Below, piece by piece: positions 1 to 6,920 of a stretch of 9,250 nucleotides of DNA. How positions within the stretch are numbered: the first letter of the stretch is position 1; each line of letters opens with the position of its first letter. Location of the stretch: assembly GCA_001797815.1 (NCBI GenBank), contig MGQK01000039.1, positions 1-9,250 of the forward strand. Reading direction: 5' to 3'. The position numbers and the translations under genes were made by a program. The notes beneath the pieces are model-generated. The model was not told the origin of the DNA. It worked only from the letters and a program-made list of their open reading frames with translations, and did no database searches. The stretch is from Deltaproteobacteria bacterium RBG_13_61_14. GTDB taxonomy: Bacteria; RBG-13-61-14.

Positions 1-1594
1 CCAGGCCGCGGCGGAAGGCGGCAAGACCGGCGGCTTTATCCTTTTGCACGGCTTGCCAGACCTGGAGCGCGCCCAGGAGCGCGATCCCATACTCGATGTA
101 ATAGAAGGGATAGAGGAAGATGTGGAGCTGGCGGTGCCAGCCGTTCTTGAGCGCGTCCTCGTAGCCGGAGTAGTCCTCGATGCCGCCGAAGCGGCGATGG
201 AGTTCGAGCCAGGCGGCCTGGCGCTCTTCCACCCGGTGGCCGGGGTGGGTGTAAATCCAGTGCTGGAAGGCATCCACCGTGGCGATCCAGCAGAGGAGCC
301 AAATGTCTTCTTCCACTTCTTTGACCCGCGCGCGCTTCGCCTCTTCGGCGTGGTAAAACACCTCATAAAAGTCACTGCCCAGGTGCTCCATGCTCATGGA
401 GGCGACCTCCGCGAACTCGGGGCCGGCCTGGCGATACCAGAGGAGCGGCTCTTGCCGGCACTCCATGGAGTGGACCGAGTGACCGGCCTCGTGGAGCAGG
501 GTGCTCACGTCGCCCTGGAGTCCGACCGCGTTCATGAAGATGAAGGGCAGGCGGTGCTCGGAGAGGACGGCCTGGTAACCGCCGGGCGCTTTGCCTTTGC
601 GGCTTTCCAGGTCGAGGAGCGAGTGCTGGCGAAGGAAAGCGAGGAGGCTGCCGAATTCGGGATGGACGCGGCTGAGGATCTCGGTGCAGCCTTTGACCAG
701 TTGGCCGGCTTTCTGGAAGGGCCGGAGCGGCGGCCGGCCCTGGGGGTCCACGCTCAAGTCCCAGGGCCGCAGCGGTTGCAGGTCAAGGGTCTTTTTCCGG
801 CGGGCCTGGATCCGGCGATGGAGCGGGACCACGACTTTCTCCACCGCGGCGTGGAACTGCTCGCACTCTTTCACGCCGTAGTCGAACCGCTCGTTCCGGC
901 GGAAAGCATAGGCGCGGTAATCGTCGCAGCCCGCGTTTTGGGTCTGGGTCTGGCGGAGCTTGAGCAGGCGGTCGAAGATGTCGTCGAGTTGCTGGCGGTC
1001 CTGGAGGCGGCGGGAGGCGACCAGTCCCCAGGCGCTCCGGCGGAGCGGGCGGTCAATGAGGTCATAGTATTTGGCCATCTGCTGGAGGGTGCGCTCCTTG
1101 CCGTCGAAGGTGACGGTCATGGCGCCGGTCAGTTTCTGGTATTCGACGCAAAGCTTTTCCTCCTCTTTCTCCAGCGGCACGTTCTCGGGCCGGAACAACT
1201 CCACTTCGTTCCGGATCGAGCGGTCGAGCACAAAGTAACGCGGCCGGGGAAGGTCCCGGCCGGCCGGGAGCGCGGCATACTGGGTCCGCAATTTCTGCCA
1301 GCGGGGCTTGGCCCGCGGCTCGATCTCCTCGATAAAATGCAGAAACCGTTTCTCACAGGCCGGGTCGTCGGTATGGCAGGTCATGGCGACGTAGCGGCGC
1401 GAGCCTTCTTCGGCCAGGGCGGCGGCCAGGTCGTTCCAGTCCAGGAGCCATTCTTCCATGGCGGAGGCGGTGGCTGGCGCGGCGCGATCGAGGAGATCGA
1501 AGAGCGGCTCGAGCTGCGACCAGTCGCCGAGGTCGGCCTTGTTCGGGACGATCCGGCGGGGAAAGGGCGGCGGCAGGTTTTTGCCGATGGTCAT
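1..1594 (-). CDS. M3-family oligoendopeptidase (partial; C-terminus beyond the left edge)
   Basis: Zinc metallopeptidase of family M3 (oligoendopeptidase F/thimet-type), which cleaves short peptides. Translating the minus strand from ATG 1594 gives 531 uninterrupted codons to the edge. The zinc motif HEAGH is at residues 368-372, and the third ligand is E396 in FAEVASMSMEHL, 24 residues on, the usual M3 spacing. Further family-like signatures follow, such as VDAFQHWIYTHPGH and LYPFYYIEYGIALLG near the broken end. Family members are about 560-600 residues, so roughly 30-60 residues are missing. I chose 1594 because AAAGGAGG (1609-1602) lies 7 nt before the ATG and the family N-terminus normally begins near here (PFPRR...DWSQLEPLF). 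The same frame stays open to an ATG at 1705, adding 37 residues that resemble a Tat signal peptide (see findings), so localisation is uncertain: cytoplasmic from 1594, exported from 1705. It lies downstream of the sulfatase-like gene on the same strand, 282 bp away, so probably has its own transcript. Confidence 0.93.
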   Translation of the reverse strand, partial: MTIGKNLPPPFPRRIVPNKADLGDWSQLEPLFDLLDRAAPATASAMEEWLLDWNDLAAALAEEGSRRYVAMTCHTDDPACEKRFLHFIEEIEPRAKPRWQKLRTQYAALPAGRDLPRPRYFVLDRSIRNEVELFRPENVPLEKEEEKLCVEYQKLTGAMTVTFDGKERTLQQMAKYYDLIDRPLRRSAWGLVASRRLQDRQQLDDIFDRLLKLRQTQTQNAGCDDYRAYAFRRNERFDYGVKECEQFHAAVEKVVVPLHRRIQARRKKTLDLQPLRPWDLSVDPQGRPPLRPFQKAGQLVKGCTEILSRVHPEFGSLLAFLRQHSLLDLESRKGKAPGGYQAVLSEHRLPFIFMNAVGLQGDVSTLLHEAGHSVHSMECRQEPLLWYRQAGPEFAEVASMSMEHLGSDFYEVFYHAEEAKRARVKEVEEDIWLLCWIATVDAFQHWIYTHPGHRVEERQAAWLELHRRFGGIEDYSGYEDALKNGWHRQLHIFLYPFYYIEYGIALLGALQVWQAVQKDKAAGLAAFRRGL

Positions 1595-1601
1595 TCCAGA
1601 G

Positions 1602-1609
1602 CCTCCTTT
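1602..1609 (-). promoter_or_regulatory. Strong Shine-Dalgarno site of the M3 peptidase
   Basis: AAAGGAGG on the minus strand with a 7-nt spacer to ATG 1594. It is the best ribosome binding site in the window and is the main reason to prefer 1594 over the in-frame ATG at 1705, which has no comparable site in front of it. Confidence 0.75.
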
Positions 1610-1709
1610 GGGAAAGCGGAGAGAAGGGAGCGTTCTTGGCACGGGCAGGAGCGCCAGGGAGGAGAGTTGGACAAAGGCACGACGCGAGAGCGGAGGAGTC
1701 GGCATGGTG

Positions 1710-1751
1710 CTTATCCAGAATGACTTATGCGGGGGGACTTATCCGGGGGCA
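1710..1751. repeat. Three-copy, 14-bp tandem repeat upstream of the M3 peptidase
   Basis: The heptamer CTTATSC starts at 1710, 1724 and 1738, an exact 14-bp period. Units 2 and 3 (CTTATGCGGGGGGA, CTTATCCGGGGGCA) agree at 12 of 14 positions, and unit 1 is more degenerate. On the minus strand each copy reads (G/C)ATAAG. The array ends five bases before the upstream candidate ATG (1705). It could be a regulatory array, overlapping weak -10-like elements, or a chance product of low complexity. Confidence 0.5.
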
Positions 1752-1769
1752 GGGGCGCCGGCTGGTCTG

Positions 1770-1794
1770 AAAACAAACGGGGGTCGTCCCGCTT
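1770..1794 (-). terminator. Possible weak intrinsic terminator after the minus-strand sulfatase-like gene
   Basis: On the minus strand AAGCGGG (1794-1788) can pair with CCCGTTT (1781-1775) around a 6-nt loop, with one G-T wobble. The right arm runs into TTTGTTTT. The stem is short and the U-tract is interrupted, so termination would be inefficient. It sits about 85 nt beyond the stop at 1877 and before the M3 gene. Confidence 0.35.
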
Positions 1795-1876
1795 GCAAGT
1801 GCCTTCCGGCTCGCGCAAGGACACCTTGGGCAAGAGCCTGCCCGGGGGACTGCCGCCCTTCCCTTGGAGGTCGAAC

Positions 1877-4084
1877 TCATTGGGCATAACCCAGAGCCTG
1901 CAGGGCCCTGCGGGTCTGAAAGTCGAGCGGCGGGGGTCCTTCCGCTTGGGGGGAAACATGGGTCAGCCGGAACAGGTTGATGCGATGGCTTAATTCGAGC
2001 TTGATCTCAAGTTGCTGCGAGATCAGGTTTTTTTGCTCGAGCGGGTCCTCGGCCAGGTCGTAGAGTTCATCGGCTTCCTTGGTATCCCAGATCAGTTTAT
2101 AGGGCCATTGGATTACCGCTTTTTGGCTTCGATTGAGGCGCTGGGTGTCAAAACCCGTCGGGCATCGGCCTTGGAGCTGGTTTATTCTAATCCAGGGAGG
2201 GGAAGCCTCGGCGAAAAGGACCTCACCGCCCTCTTTCTCCTTCAGGGCGTCTTCCAGCGACCGATGGTTGAGCAAAGCGAAAACGATGTCGGGGAGGCGG
2301 GTCAGGGAGACAGGCTGGGTGATGTGGGCCGGGGCCAGGTTGGGGGGGCCGTAAATCAGCAGGGGCACCCAAAGTTGAGACTGATACAGAAAAAAATCAT
2401 GCCCGAAAAATTGATGGTCTCCCAGCCCCTCCCCATGATCACTCAGCACGATCAGGATGGTATTGTCCAGGAGATTCGCTCGCTCCAGGCGGGAATAGAG
2501 CTGGCTCAATTTCAGGTCCAGGTAATAGATCGCCCCATCATATCTTTTCGTAATATACGAGAGCTCTTTTTCGTTGTTGACTTTATTACAATTGAAATAG
2601 GTCCAGTCACTAAATCGAGTTGCGGATCTTAGGTCGGACGGGTCCGATTCCGCAATAAAGTGGAAAGTGTCCTGGGCGGAAGGATAAGGCAAATGCGCTT
2701 CCATGTAGTTGATGAAAATGAAGAAGGGGGCTTTCTGCCGGGAAAGCCGTTTTACCCATGAGAAGATCACCTGGTCGGTCTTTTGCGCGCCCTTGTCTTG
2801 AAGAAATTCGGGACGGAAAATGCCTGTGGCAAACCGATGGGCTAATCCACCGGAGAAAATGTCGAACGGGGACCTCTCCACTAAGCGCTCAAATCCCTGA
2901 CAAATACGGGAAAAGCGGGACAAAAATGGATTGTTGGAGTAAGCCAGGGTCACATAGCCTTTTTCCTGCAACTCTTCGGCCAGGGTATTAAAATCGTCTG
3001 AAAGTCTAAAATGATCCCAATCACAATGATGTTCCGAAGGATACAGCCCGGTGAAAAAAGAGGCATGAGAAGGAAGGGTCCAAGGAGCGGCCGAATAAGC
3101 CCGGTCAAACACCACCGAGTGGGGGGCCAGCTTATCCAAAAAGGGCGTGGTCGGGCGGGAGTAGCCATACAAGGAAAGATGGTCCGCCCTCACCGTATCC
3201 CAGACCATCATGATAATGTTGGGCGACTTGGAAGTGGCTTCCGGGCTCTTCACCGTCCCAGGGAGACTTCCCTCTTCCGCAGTGTTTCCCTGCTCCCAGC
3301 CGGACAAGAAAATTCGACCCCATTCCCGCACCGGGAGCAAGACCAGCCAAAGACTAAAAGCCAGCAAGCCCAGACCCAGATATTTCTCGAGCGGAAAGAC
3401 CCAGGCCTTCTTTCGGTGCCACCGGCTGGGCAAAATGCCCAGAGCAAGACCAAGACCCGAAATGATGAGAAGCAGACCGATCACCCTGGCAAAGGAAAGA
3501 ATCGAAATTTCAGGCAAGTTTGCGAGGACGAACCGGAACAGGTTAAAATTTAAAAAGACCGCCACTCCGAGAAAAAAAGCAAACTCGAATCCATAGTTCC
3601 TTTTGAATCCCCACTGGATGCCCAGGAAAACTCCTTTCCCGATCAAATAGGAAAACAGGGCGATCAGCGCCAGAGAAAACATTTGAAACCTCGGCATCAA
3701 AGTGGAGAGGATTTGATTTAAAAGCACGACCGCGCCGAAGATCAAGAACAGGGAGATGCCGGCGCCGGCAACGAACTCTTTCATCCGGCCGGCCCTGGCG
3801 CTATTTTTTTGGGATAAAAACCATAGGGGCAAGATCGCGAGACCCACGAGACCCGCCCCCAGCAAGTAGGCGATCAGATTCAAACGGAGCGTGATGGACA
3901 GCAAGAGATCCCAGAATTGTTTCCAGTCCCCGGCAGGGTTGAGGATATTCTTATTAACGGGGTTGTGCCAGAAATTAAAAAAGGGAAACCAGATTTCCAG
4001 GAGGGCGATCAGCACGGCCAGCGCAAAAAGAAAAAGGGCAAGCCACCTCCAGGGGAGATCTCGCCATTCTTTGGGGCCATTCAT
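1877..4084 (-). CDS. Membrane-anchored sulfatase-fold hydrolase/transferase, Thr-type (paralogue 1)
   Basis: A 735-residue alkaline-phosphatase-superfamily protein. Residues 1-255 hold about seven hydrophobic segments (near 13-36, 64-88, 104-128, 134-158, 166-186, 196-218, 234-252, by eye). An odd number with a basic N-terminus puts the C-terminal domain outside the cytoplasm. The sulfatase fold runs from about 288: NIIMMVWDTVRAD (D296, metal ligand), the signature TLPSHASFFTG (T336 where sulfatases have Cys/Ser, H340 where they have Arg), NYMEAHLPYP (H464), LSDHGEGLGDH (D549, H550), H562, and the ELYDL-DP-E-KNL motif near 674-687 typical of sulfatase C-terminal subdomains. It ends in the family-like LQALGYAQ. 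Formylglycine cannot be made from Thr, so this is probably not a classical sulfatase; a phosphodiesterase or head-group transferase is possible. Start: ATG 4084, 10 nt after AAAAGGCGG; a TTG at 4132 would add 16 residues. It has a close paralogue transcribed divergently from 4501, and lower G+C than the flanks. Confidence 0.9.
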   Translation of the reverse strand: MNGPKEWRDLPWRWLALFLFALAVLIALLEIWFPFFNFWHNPVNKNILNPAGDWKQFWDLLLSITLRLNLIAYLLGAGLVGLAILPLWFLSQKNSARAGRMKEFVAGAGISLFLIFGAVVLLNQILSTLMPRFQMFSLALIALFSYLIGKGVFLGIQWGFKRNYGFEFAFFLGVAVFLNFNLFRFVLANLPEISILSFARVIGLLLIISGLGLALGILPSRWHRKKAWVFPLEKYLGLGLLAFSLWLVLLPVREWGRIFLSGWEQGNTAEEGSLPGTVKSPEATSKSPNIIMMVWDTVRADHLSLYGYSRPTTPFLDKLAPHSVVFDRAYSAAPWTLPSHASFFTGLYPSEHHCDWDHFRLSDDFNTLAEELQEKGYVTLAYSNNPFLSRFSRICQGFERLVERSPFDIFSGGLAHRFATGIFRPEFLQDKGAQKTDQVIFSWVKRLSRQKAPFFIFINYMEAHLPYPSAQDTFHFIAESDPSDLRSATRFSDWTYFNCNKVNNEKELSYITKRYDGAIYYLDLKLSQLYSRLERANLLDNTILIVLSDHGEGLGDHQFFGHDFFLYQSQLWVPLLIYGPPNLAPAHITQPVSLTRLPDIVFALLNHRSLEDALKEKEGGEVLFAEASPPWIRINQLQGRCPTGFDTQRLNRSQKAVIQWPYKLIWDTKEADELYDLAEDPLEQKNLISQQLEIKLELSHRINLFRLTHVSPQAEGPPPLDFQTRRALQALGYAQ

Positions 4085-4155
4085 TTGATCGTTGCCGCCT
4101 TTTCCCCCGCGGGTCGAGAAAGGGTTGCACAAAGTTAACCAGTGGGCTTTTTTTA

Positions 4156-4184
4156 AGCATAATCCAGCGACCGCTTCGAGTCAA
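4156..4184 (-). promoter_or_regulatory. Sigma70-type promoter of sulfatase-like paralogue 1
   Basis: Minus strand TTGACT (4184-4179), 17-bp spacer, TATGCT (4161-4156): 5/6 and 4/6 matches to consensus with ideal spacing. It predicts a start near 4149 and a leader of about 65 nt to ATG 4084. A second TTGACA lies 16 bp further upstream (4200-4195) but has no matching -10, so it may be part of an activator site or chance. Confidence 0.6.
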
Positions 4185-4243
4185 GCTTATGTTCTGTCAA
4201 ACCCTAAATGCCCTGATACCAGCGCAGCCCGCTCCAGCAACAT

Positions 4244-4326
4244 TCACCCTCCGGTAATCGCCTCGTCGGTGAAGCCAATCATCAGCTTGGGTGCGATACT
4301 CTTCACCAGGCACTTCCCCGGTGAAG
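4244..4326. repeat. Interleaved TTCACC/GGTGAA inverted repeats
   Basis: In order: TTCACC (4244-4249), GGTGAAG (4268-4274), CTTCACC (4301-4307), GGTGAAG (4320-4326). The last two form a perfect 7-bp inverted repeat with a 12-nt spacer, extendable by two G-C pairs after one mismatch. The first two form a 6-bp inverted repeat, and CTTCACC could instead pair with the upstream GGTGAAG. This could be a pair of operator palindromes or, if transcribed, alternative hairpins. Confidence 0.45.
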
Positions 4327-4408
4327 GTTTAAGAACGAGGAACACCTTTTTCTTTTACCAGGATGGTGCTCTTTTTATTCGGCTTATCAGGGAATAAGGG
4401 CCAAAATC

Positions 4409-4438
4409 TTGACACGCAGTATTAGTTCCCGTTAAACT
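4409..4438 (+). promoter_or_regulatory. Sigma70-type promoter of sulfatase-like paralogue 2
   Basis: A consensus TTGACA (4409-4414), 18-bp spacer, and TAAACT (4433-4438, 4/6 match). It predicts a start near 4445 and a leader of about 55 nt before ATG 4501. Confidence 0.55.
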
Positions 4439-4500
4439 CAATACATGCCCTCGCAAGTTTCGGTTTCCCCACCTTCTCGAGAGGCCCTTAGGACACTCTG

Positions 4501-6729
4501 ATGCCCCACCGTTCCAAGCAACCTCTCCTGATAAATGGCTGGTCCTGTCTTTTTCTGGTCCTGTTCTCTTTCTTGCTGGCTCTGGGAGAGGTTTTGGCCC
4601 TTCCCATTTTTTATGCCCTGACCAGACCTGGACACTCCACCATGTTGCCGCGCAGGGGCTTTCCGGTTCTGGGCAGAGAATTCGAAGCCCAATTCCTATG
4701 GGATACCTTAAATTCCCAAGCGGTGCACTTGAATATTTTATGCTACTTGGCGGCAGTGCTTCTGGGAGCGCTTTTAGTGTTGCCGGCAGCTCTGATCTTG
4801 CGGAAATACAATCGCCTCTCCCCTAGTCGCCAAGGGATCCTAATGGGGTTGATTCTTATCGCTCCATTGCTTTTCAACCTGATATTCATTGAGACCCAAC
4901 TGATGTCCTTTCTCCTACCTTGGTTCATTCTTGCCTTGCAAAGCTTGTTCTTCCTGATTGCGGCGGCGCTCTTGGCCGTCATGGTCCGGGTTACCCACCG
5001 CGGAGTGGCGAGCGGACAAGGTTTACGACCGGGCGTGCTCTTGGGCCTGGGCCTTTTCCTGTTTTTCAACTTTCTGCGTGGGGCCTTCTTAAATATCAGT
5101 TCTTTAATCGCAGGAAGGATTGCTTGGGTGGCGGGGCTAGTGTTGGCTTGGGGTCTCTTTTTCCTTGGATTGAATTTTTTCCTCGGCTACCTCCAAAGAA
5201 AATGGCCCCGGATCGTCCCCCTGGAAAAGGCCCTGGCCCTGGGCATGGTCTTCTTTGGTGGCCTGATCCTTACCGTCCCGGTTTGGGAGTGGAGCAAAAT
5301 CTATTTCAAGGGTCCACCCTCACCAATCAACGCCTGGCAAACTCAGAGCGGCTCCCCCTCCGATATCTCGAAGGAGGCCGAATTGCCCAATGTCATTCTG
5401 ATTGTTTGGGACACAGTCCGGGCCGACCATTTGTCGCTCTACGGCTATTCCCGGCCCACCACTCCCTTCCTGGAGCACTTGGCGGAACAAGCGGTGGTCT
5501 TTGACCGGGCCTATGCCACCGCCCCGTGGACCTTACCCTCTCATGCCAGCTTTTTCACCGGGCTTTTTCTTTCGGAACACCATTGCGATTCTTTCACTCA
5601 TCGCCTCTCCGATCAATACCTGACCTTGGCCGAAAAGCTATCCGCCTCGGGTTATGTTACCTTGGGCTATTCCAACAATTATTCCCTTAATCGCATCACC
5701 GGGATGGCCCAAGGGTTTGACCATTTTGTCGTGAACTCGCCGATCGGTTCTTTTTCCGGCGAGCTGGTCTTCCAGTTTGTAACCCGAGTGTTTCAACCCC
5801 AATTCCAGGCCGACAATGGAGCGAAGCGGACCGAGAGAGTTCTGTCCCGATGGTGGAAATGGCTTTCCCACACTCGGGCTCCCTTTTTCCTGTTCATCAA
5901 TTACATGGAAGCCCATATTCCTTATCCCTCAGACGAAGAGGTCTTCCATTTTTCCAAAGATCCGCTCGAAACGCGCAATAGCCGAATCAGCCAGGCGCAT
6001 GATTTTGATTTTTTCAATTGTCAGTCTAGTCTGCCTGAAAGCGAAACCGTCGCGATTCAGGATTTGTACGACGGCTCGATCTATTATCTGGACAACCACT
6101 TCCGCCGGTTGTTTGAACAACTGGAGCAAGCCAGGCTCTTAGACCACACCATTATTATCCTGCTTAGCGATCATGGAGAATCCTTGGGGGAACATGGCTA
6201 TTATGGACATAATTTGTTCCTTTACGAAAACCTGCTTCACGTGCCTTTGGTGGTTTACTACCCCAAGCGCTTGCCGGCCATCCGCATGACGGCTCCCTAC
6301 TCCCTCGTCCACTTGCCCCGGCTCGTGGAAACACTGATTCAGGGACAGTTTCCCGAGGATATTTCCTCCGCTCCCACTGTCCCTATTTATGCCGAAGTTT
6401 CTCCGGTCGTTTTGGAAATGAACAACTTCAAGAAACGATGCCCCCGCGCGTTTGATGCCGATTTGCTCGGCCGCCGACTCAAAACCGTGATTAGATGGCC
6501 CGATAAGCTGATCTGGGACGCGCAAGGCCAGGACGAACTTTACAACCTGGATCTGGATCCCGCGGAAACGAAGAACCTGGTGGCCAGCGAACCTCAAACT
6601 TATCGGCAACTTCAGCATTTGATTAACATTTTTCGACTGGCCCATCCCGGACCGGAGATCCCCGGAGAACCGCCGCCTCTGGATTTTCATACGCGCCAGG
6701 TTCTGGAGGCCCTTGGCTATGCTCACTGA
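4501..6729 (+). CDS. Membrane-anchored sulfatase-fold hydrolase/transferase, Thr-type (paralogue 2)
   Basis: A 742-residue paralogue of the protein at 1877-4084, collinear along its whole length. About seven hydrophobic segments (near 14-40, 76-100, 112-130, 135-163, 178-198, 205-230, 243-262, by eye) precede an extracytoplasmic sulfatase-fold domain. Active-site signatures: NVILIVWDTVRAD (D304), TLPSHASFFTG (T344 at the formylglycine position, H348 in place of Arg), NYMEAHIPYP (H472), LLSDHGESLGEH (D557, H558), H570, and DELYNL-DP-E-KNL near 678-692. Three ectodomain cysteines are shared with the paralogue (C362, C507, C647). ATG 4501 follows TTAGGA with a 7-nt spacer and begins a basic, then hydrophobic N-terminus like the paralogue's. 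The likely role is hydrolysis or transfer of a phosphate- or sulfate-type group on an envelope substrate; the substrate cannot be told from sequence. No formylglycine-generating enzyme is visible in the window, which fits the Thr nucleophile. Confidence 0.9.
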   Translation: MPHRSKQPLLINGWSCLFLVLFSFLLALGEVLALPIFYALTRPGHSTMLPRRGFPVLGREFEAQFLWDTLNSQAVHLNILCYLAAVLLGALLVLPAALILRKYNRLSPSRQGILMGLILIAPLLFNLIFIETQLMSFLLPWFILALQSLFFLIAAALLAVMVRVTHRGVASGQGLRPGVLLGLGLFLFFNFLRGAFLNISSLIAGRIAWVAGLVLAWGLFFLGLNFFLGYLQRKWPRIVPLEKALALGMVFFGGLILTVPVWEWSKIYFKGPPSPINAWQTQSGSPSDISKEAELPNVILIVWDTVRADHLSLYGYSRPTTPFLEHLAEQAVVFDRAYATAPWTLPSHASFFTGLFLSEHHCDSFTHRLSDQYLTLAEKLSASGYVTLGYSNNYSLNRITGMAQGFDHFVVNSPIGSFSGELVFQFVTRVFQPQFQADNGAKRTERVLSRWWKWLSHTRAPFFLFINYMEAHIPYPSDEEVFHFSKDPLETRNSRISQAHDFDFFNCQSSLPESETVAIQDLYDGSIYYLDNHFRRLFEQLEQARLLDHTIIILLSDHGESLGEHGYYGHNLFLYENLLHVPLVVYYPKRLPAIRMTAPYSLVHLPRLVETLIQGQFPEDISSAPTVPIYAEVSPVVLEMNNFKKRCPRAFDADLLGRRLKTVIRWPDKLIWDAQGQDELYNLDLDPAETKNLVASEPQTYRQLQHLINIFRLAHPGPEIPGEPPPLDFHTRQVLEALGYAH

Positions 6730-6920
6730 TGAAAGGTGATCGTGGCAGCTATTCTCCAAGCAGGATAGTTTATGGCCGAAAAAAACTTAAACAAAAGCCT
6801 TGGTCGTGGAGCACCCAAATCCGAAGAAAACAGTTTTGAATCCTTGAACCTTCAGATTCATTCCGCCCGCAAAAATCCGAAGGGGTCCTCGCCCAACCGA
6901 CGCCTCCGCTCCGGGAGCCT
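6730..6920. other. Convergent intergenic gap
   Basis: 191 bp between the stop of the plus-strand sulfatase-like gene and the stop of the minus-strand URO-D-like gene. It has A/T-rich tracts (for example GAAAAAAAC around 6778-6787, a U-tract on the minus strand), but I find no G+C-rich stem next to them, so no intrinsic terminator is called for either gene. Confidence 0.5.

Larger units (their letters stand above)
4085..4500. other. Shared regulatory region between divergent sulfatase-like paralogues
   Basis: 416 bp without a convincing gene. Each end carries its own outward-facing promoter (4184-4156 minus, 4409-4438 plus). The 224 bp between the two -35 boxes contains interleaved TTCACC and GGTGAA elements between 4244 and 4326. 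Short open frames here have no family resemblance or start signals. No tRNA or known riboswitch pattern is apparent. Confidence 0.65.

Noticed and set aside
44-1723. Plus-strand open frame of 559 codons opposite the peptidase
   Set aside because: The minus-strand translation has the M3 zinc motif and family-wide similarity with an ideal ribosome binding site. The plus frame has low-complexity, Val/Leu/Gly/Glu-rich sequence with no domain, as expected antisense to a G+C-rich gene.
2012-2632. Plus-strand open frame of 206 codons within the sulfatase-like gene
   Set aside because: Antisense to the conserved catalytic domain; no domain resemblance and no independent start signals.
4085-4132. TTG start at 4132 for paralogue 1
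   Set aside because: It adds 16 polar residues with no counterpart in paralogue 2; ATG 4084 gives a basic-then-hydrophobic N-terminus and has an acceptable ribosome binding site.
4092-4397. Plus-strand frame of 101 codons in the divergent regulatory region
   Set aside because: It overlaps the minus-strand promoter and repeats, has no ribosome binding site and resembles no protein family.
6139-6759. Minus-strand open frame of 206 codons opposite the end of paralogue 2
   Set aside because: Antisense shadow of a clearly coding region; the same kind of shadow occurs opposite paralogue 1, so it reflects shared codon structure rather than a gene.
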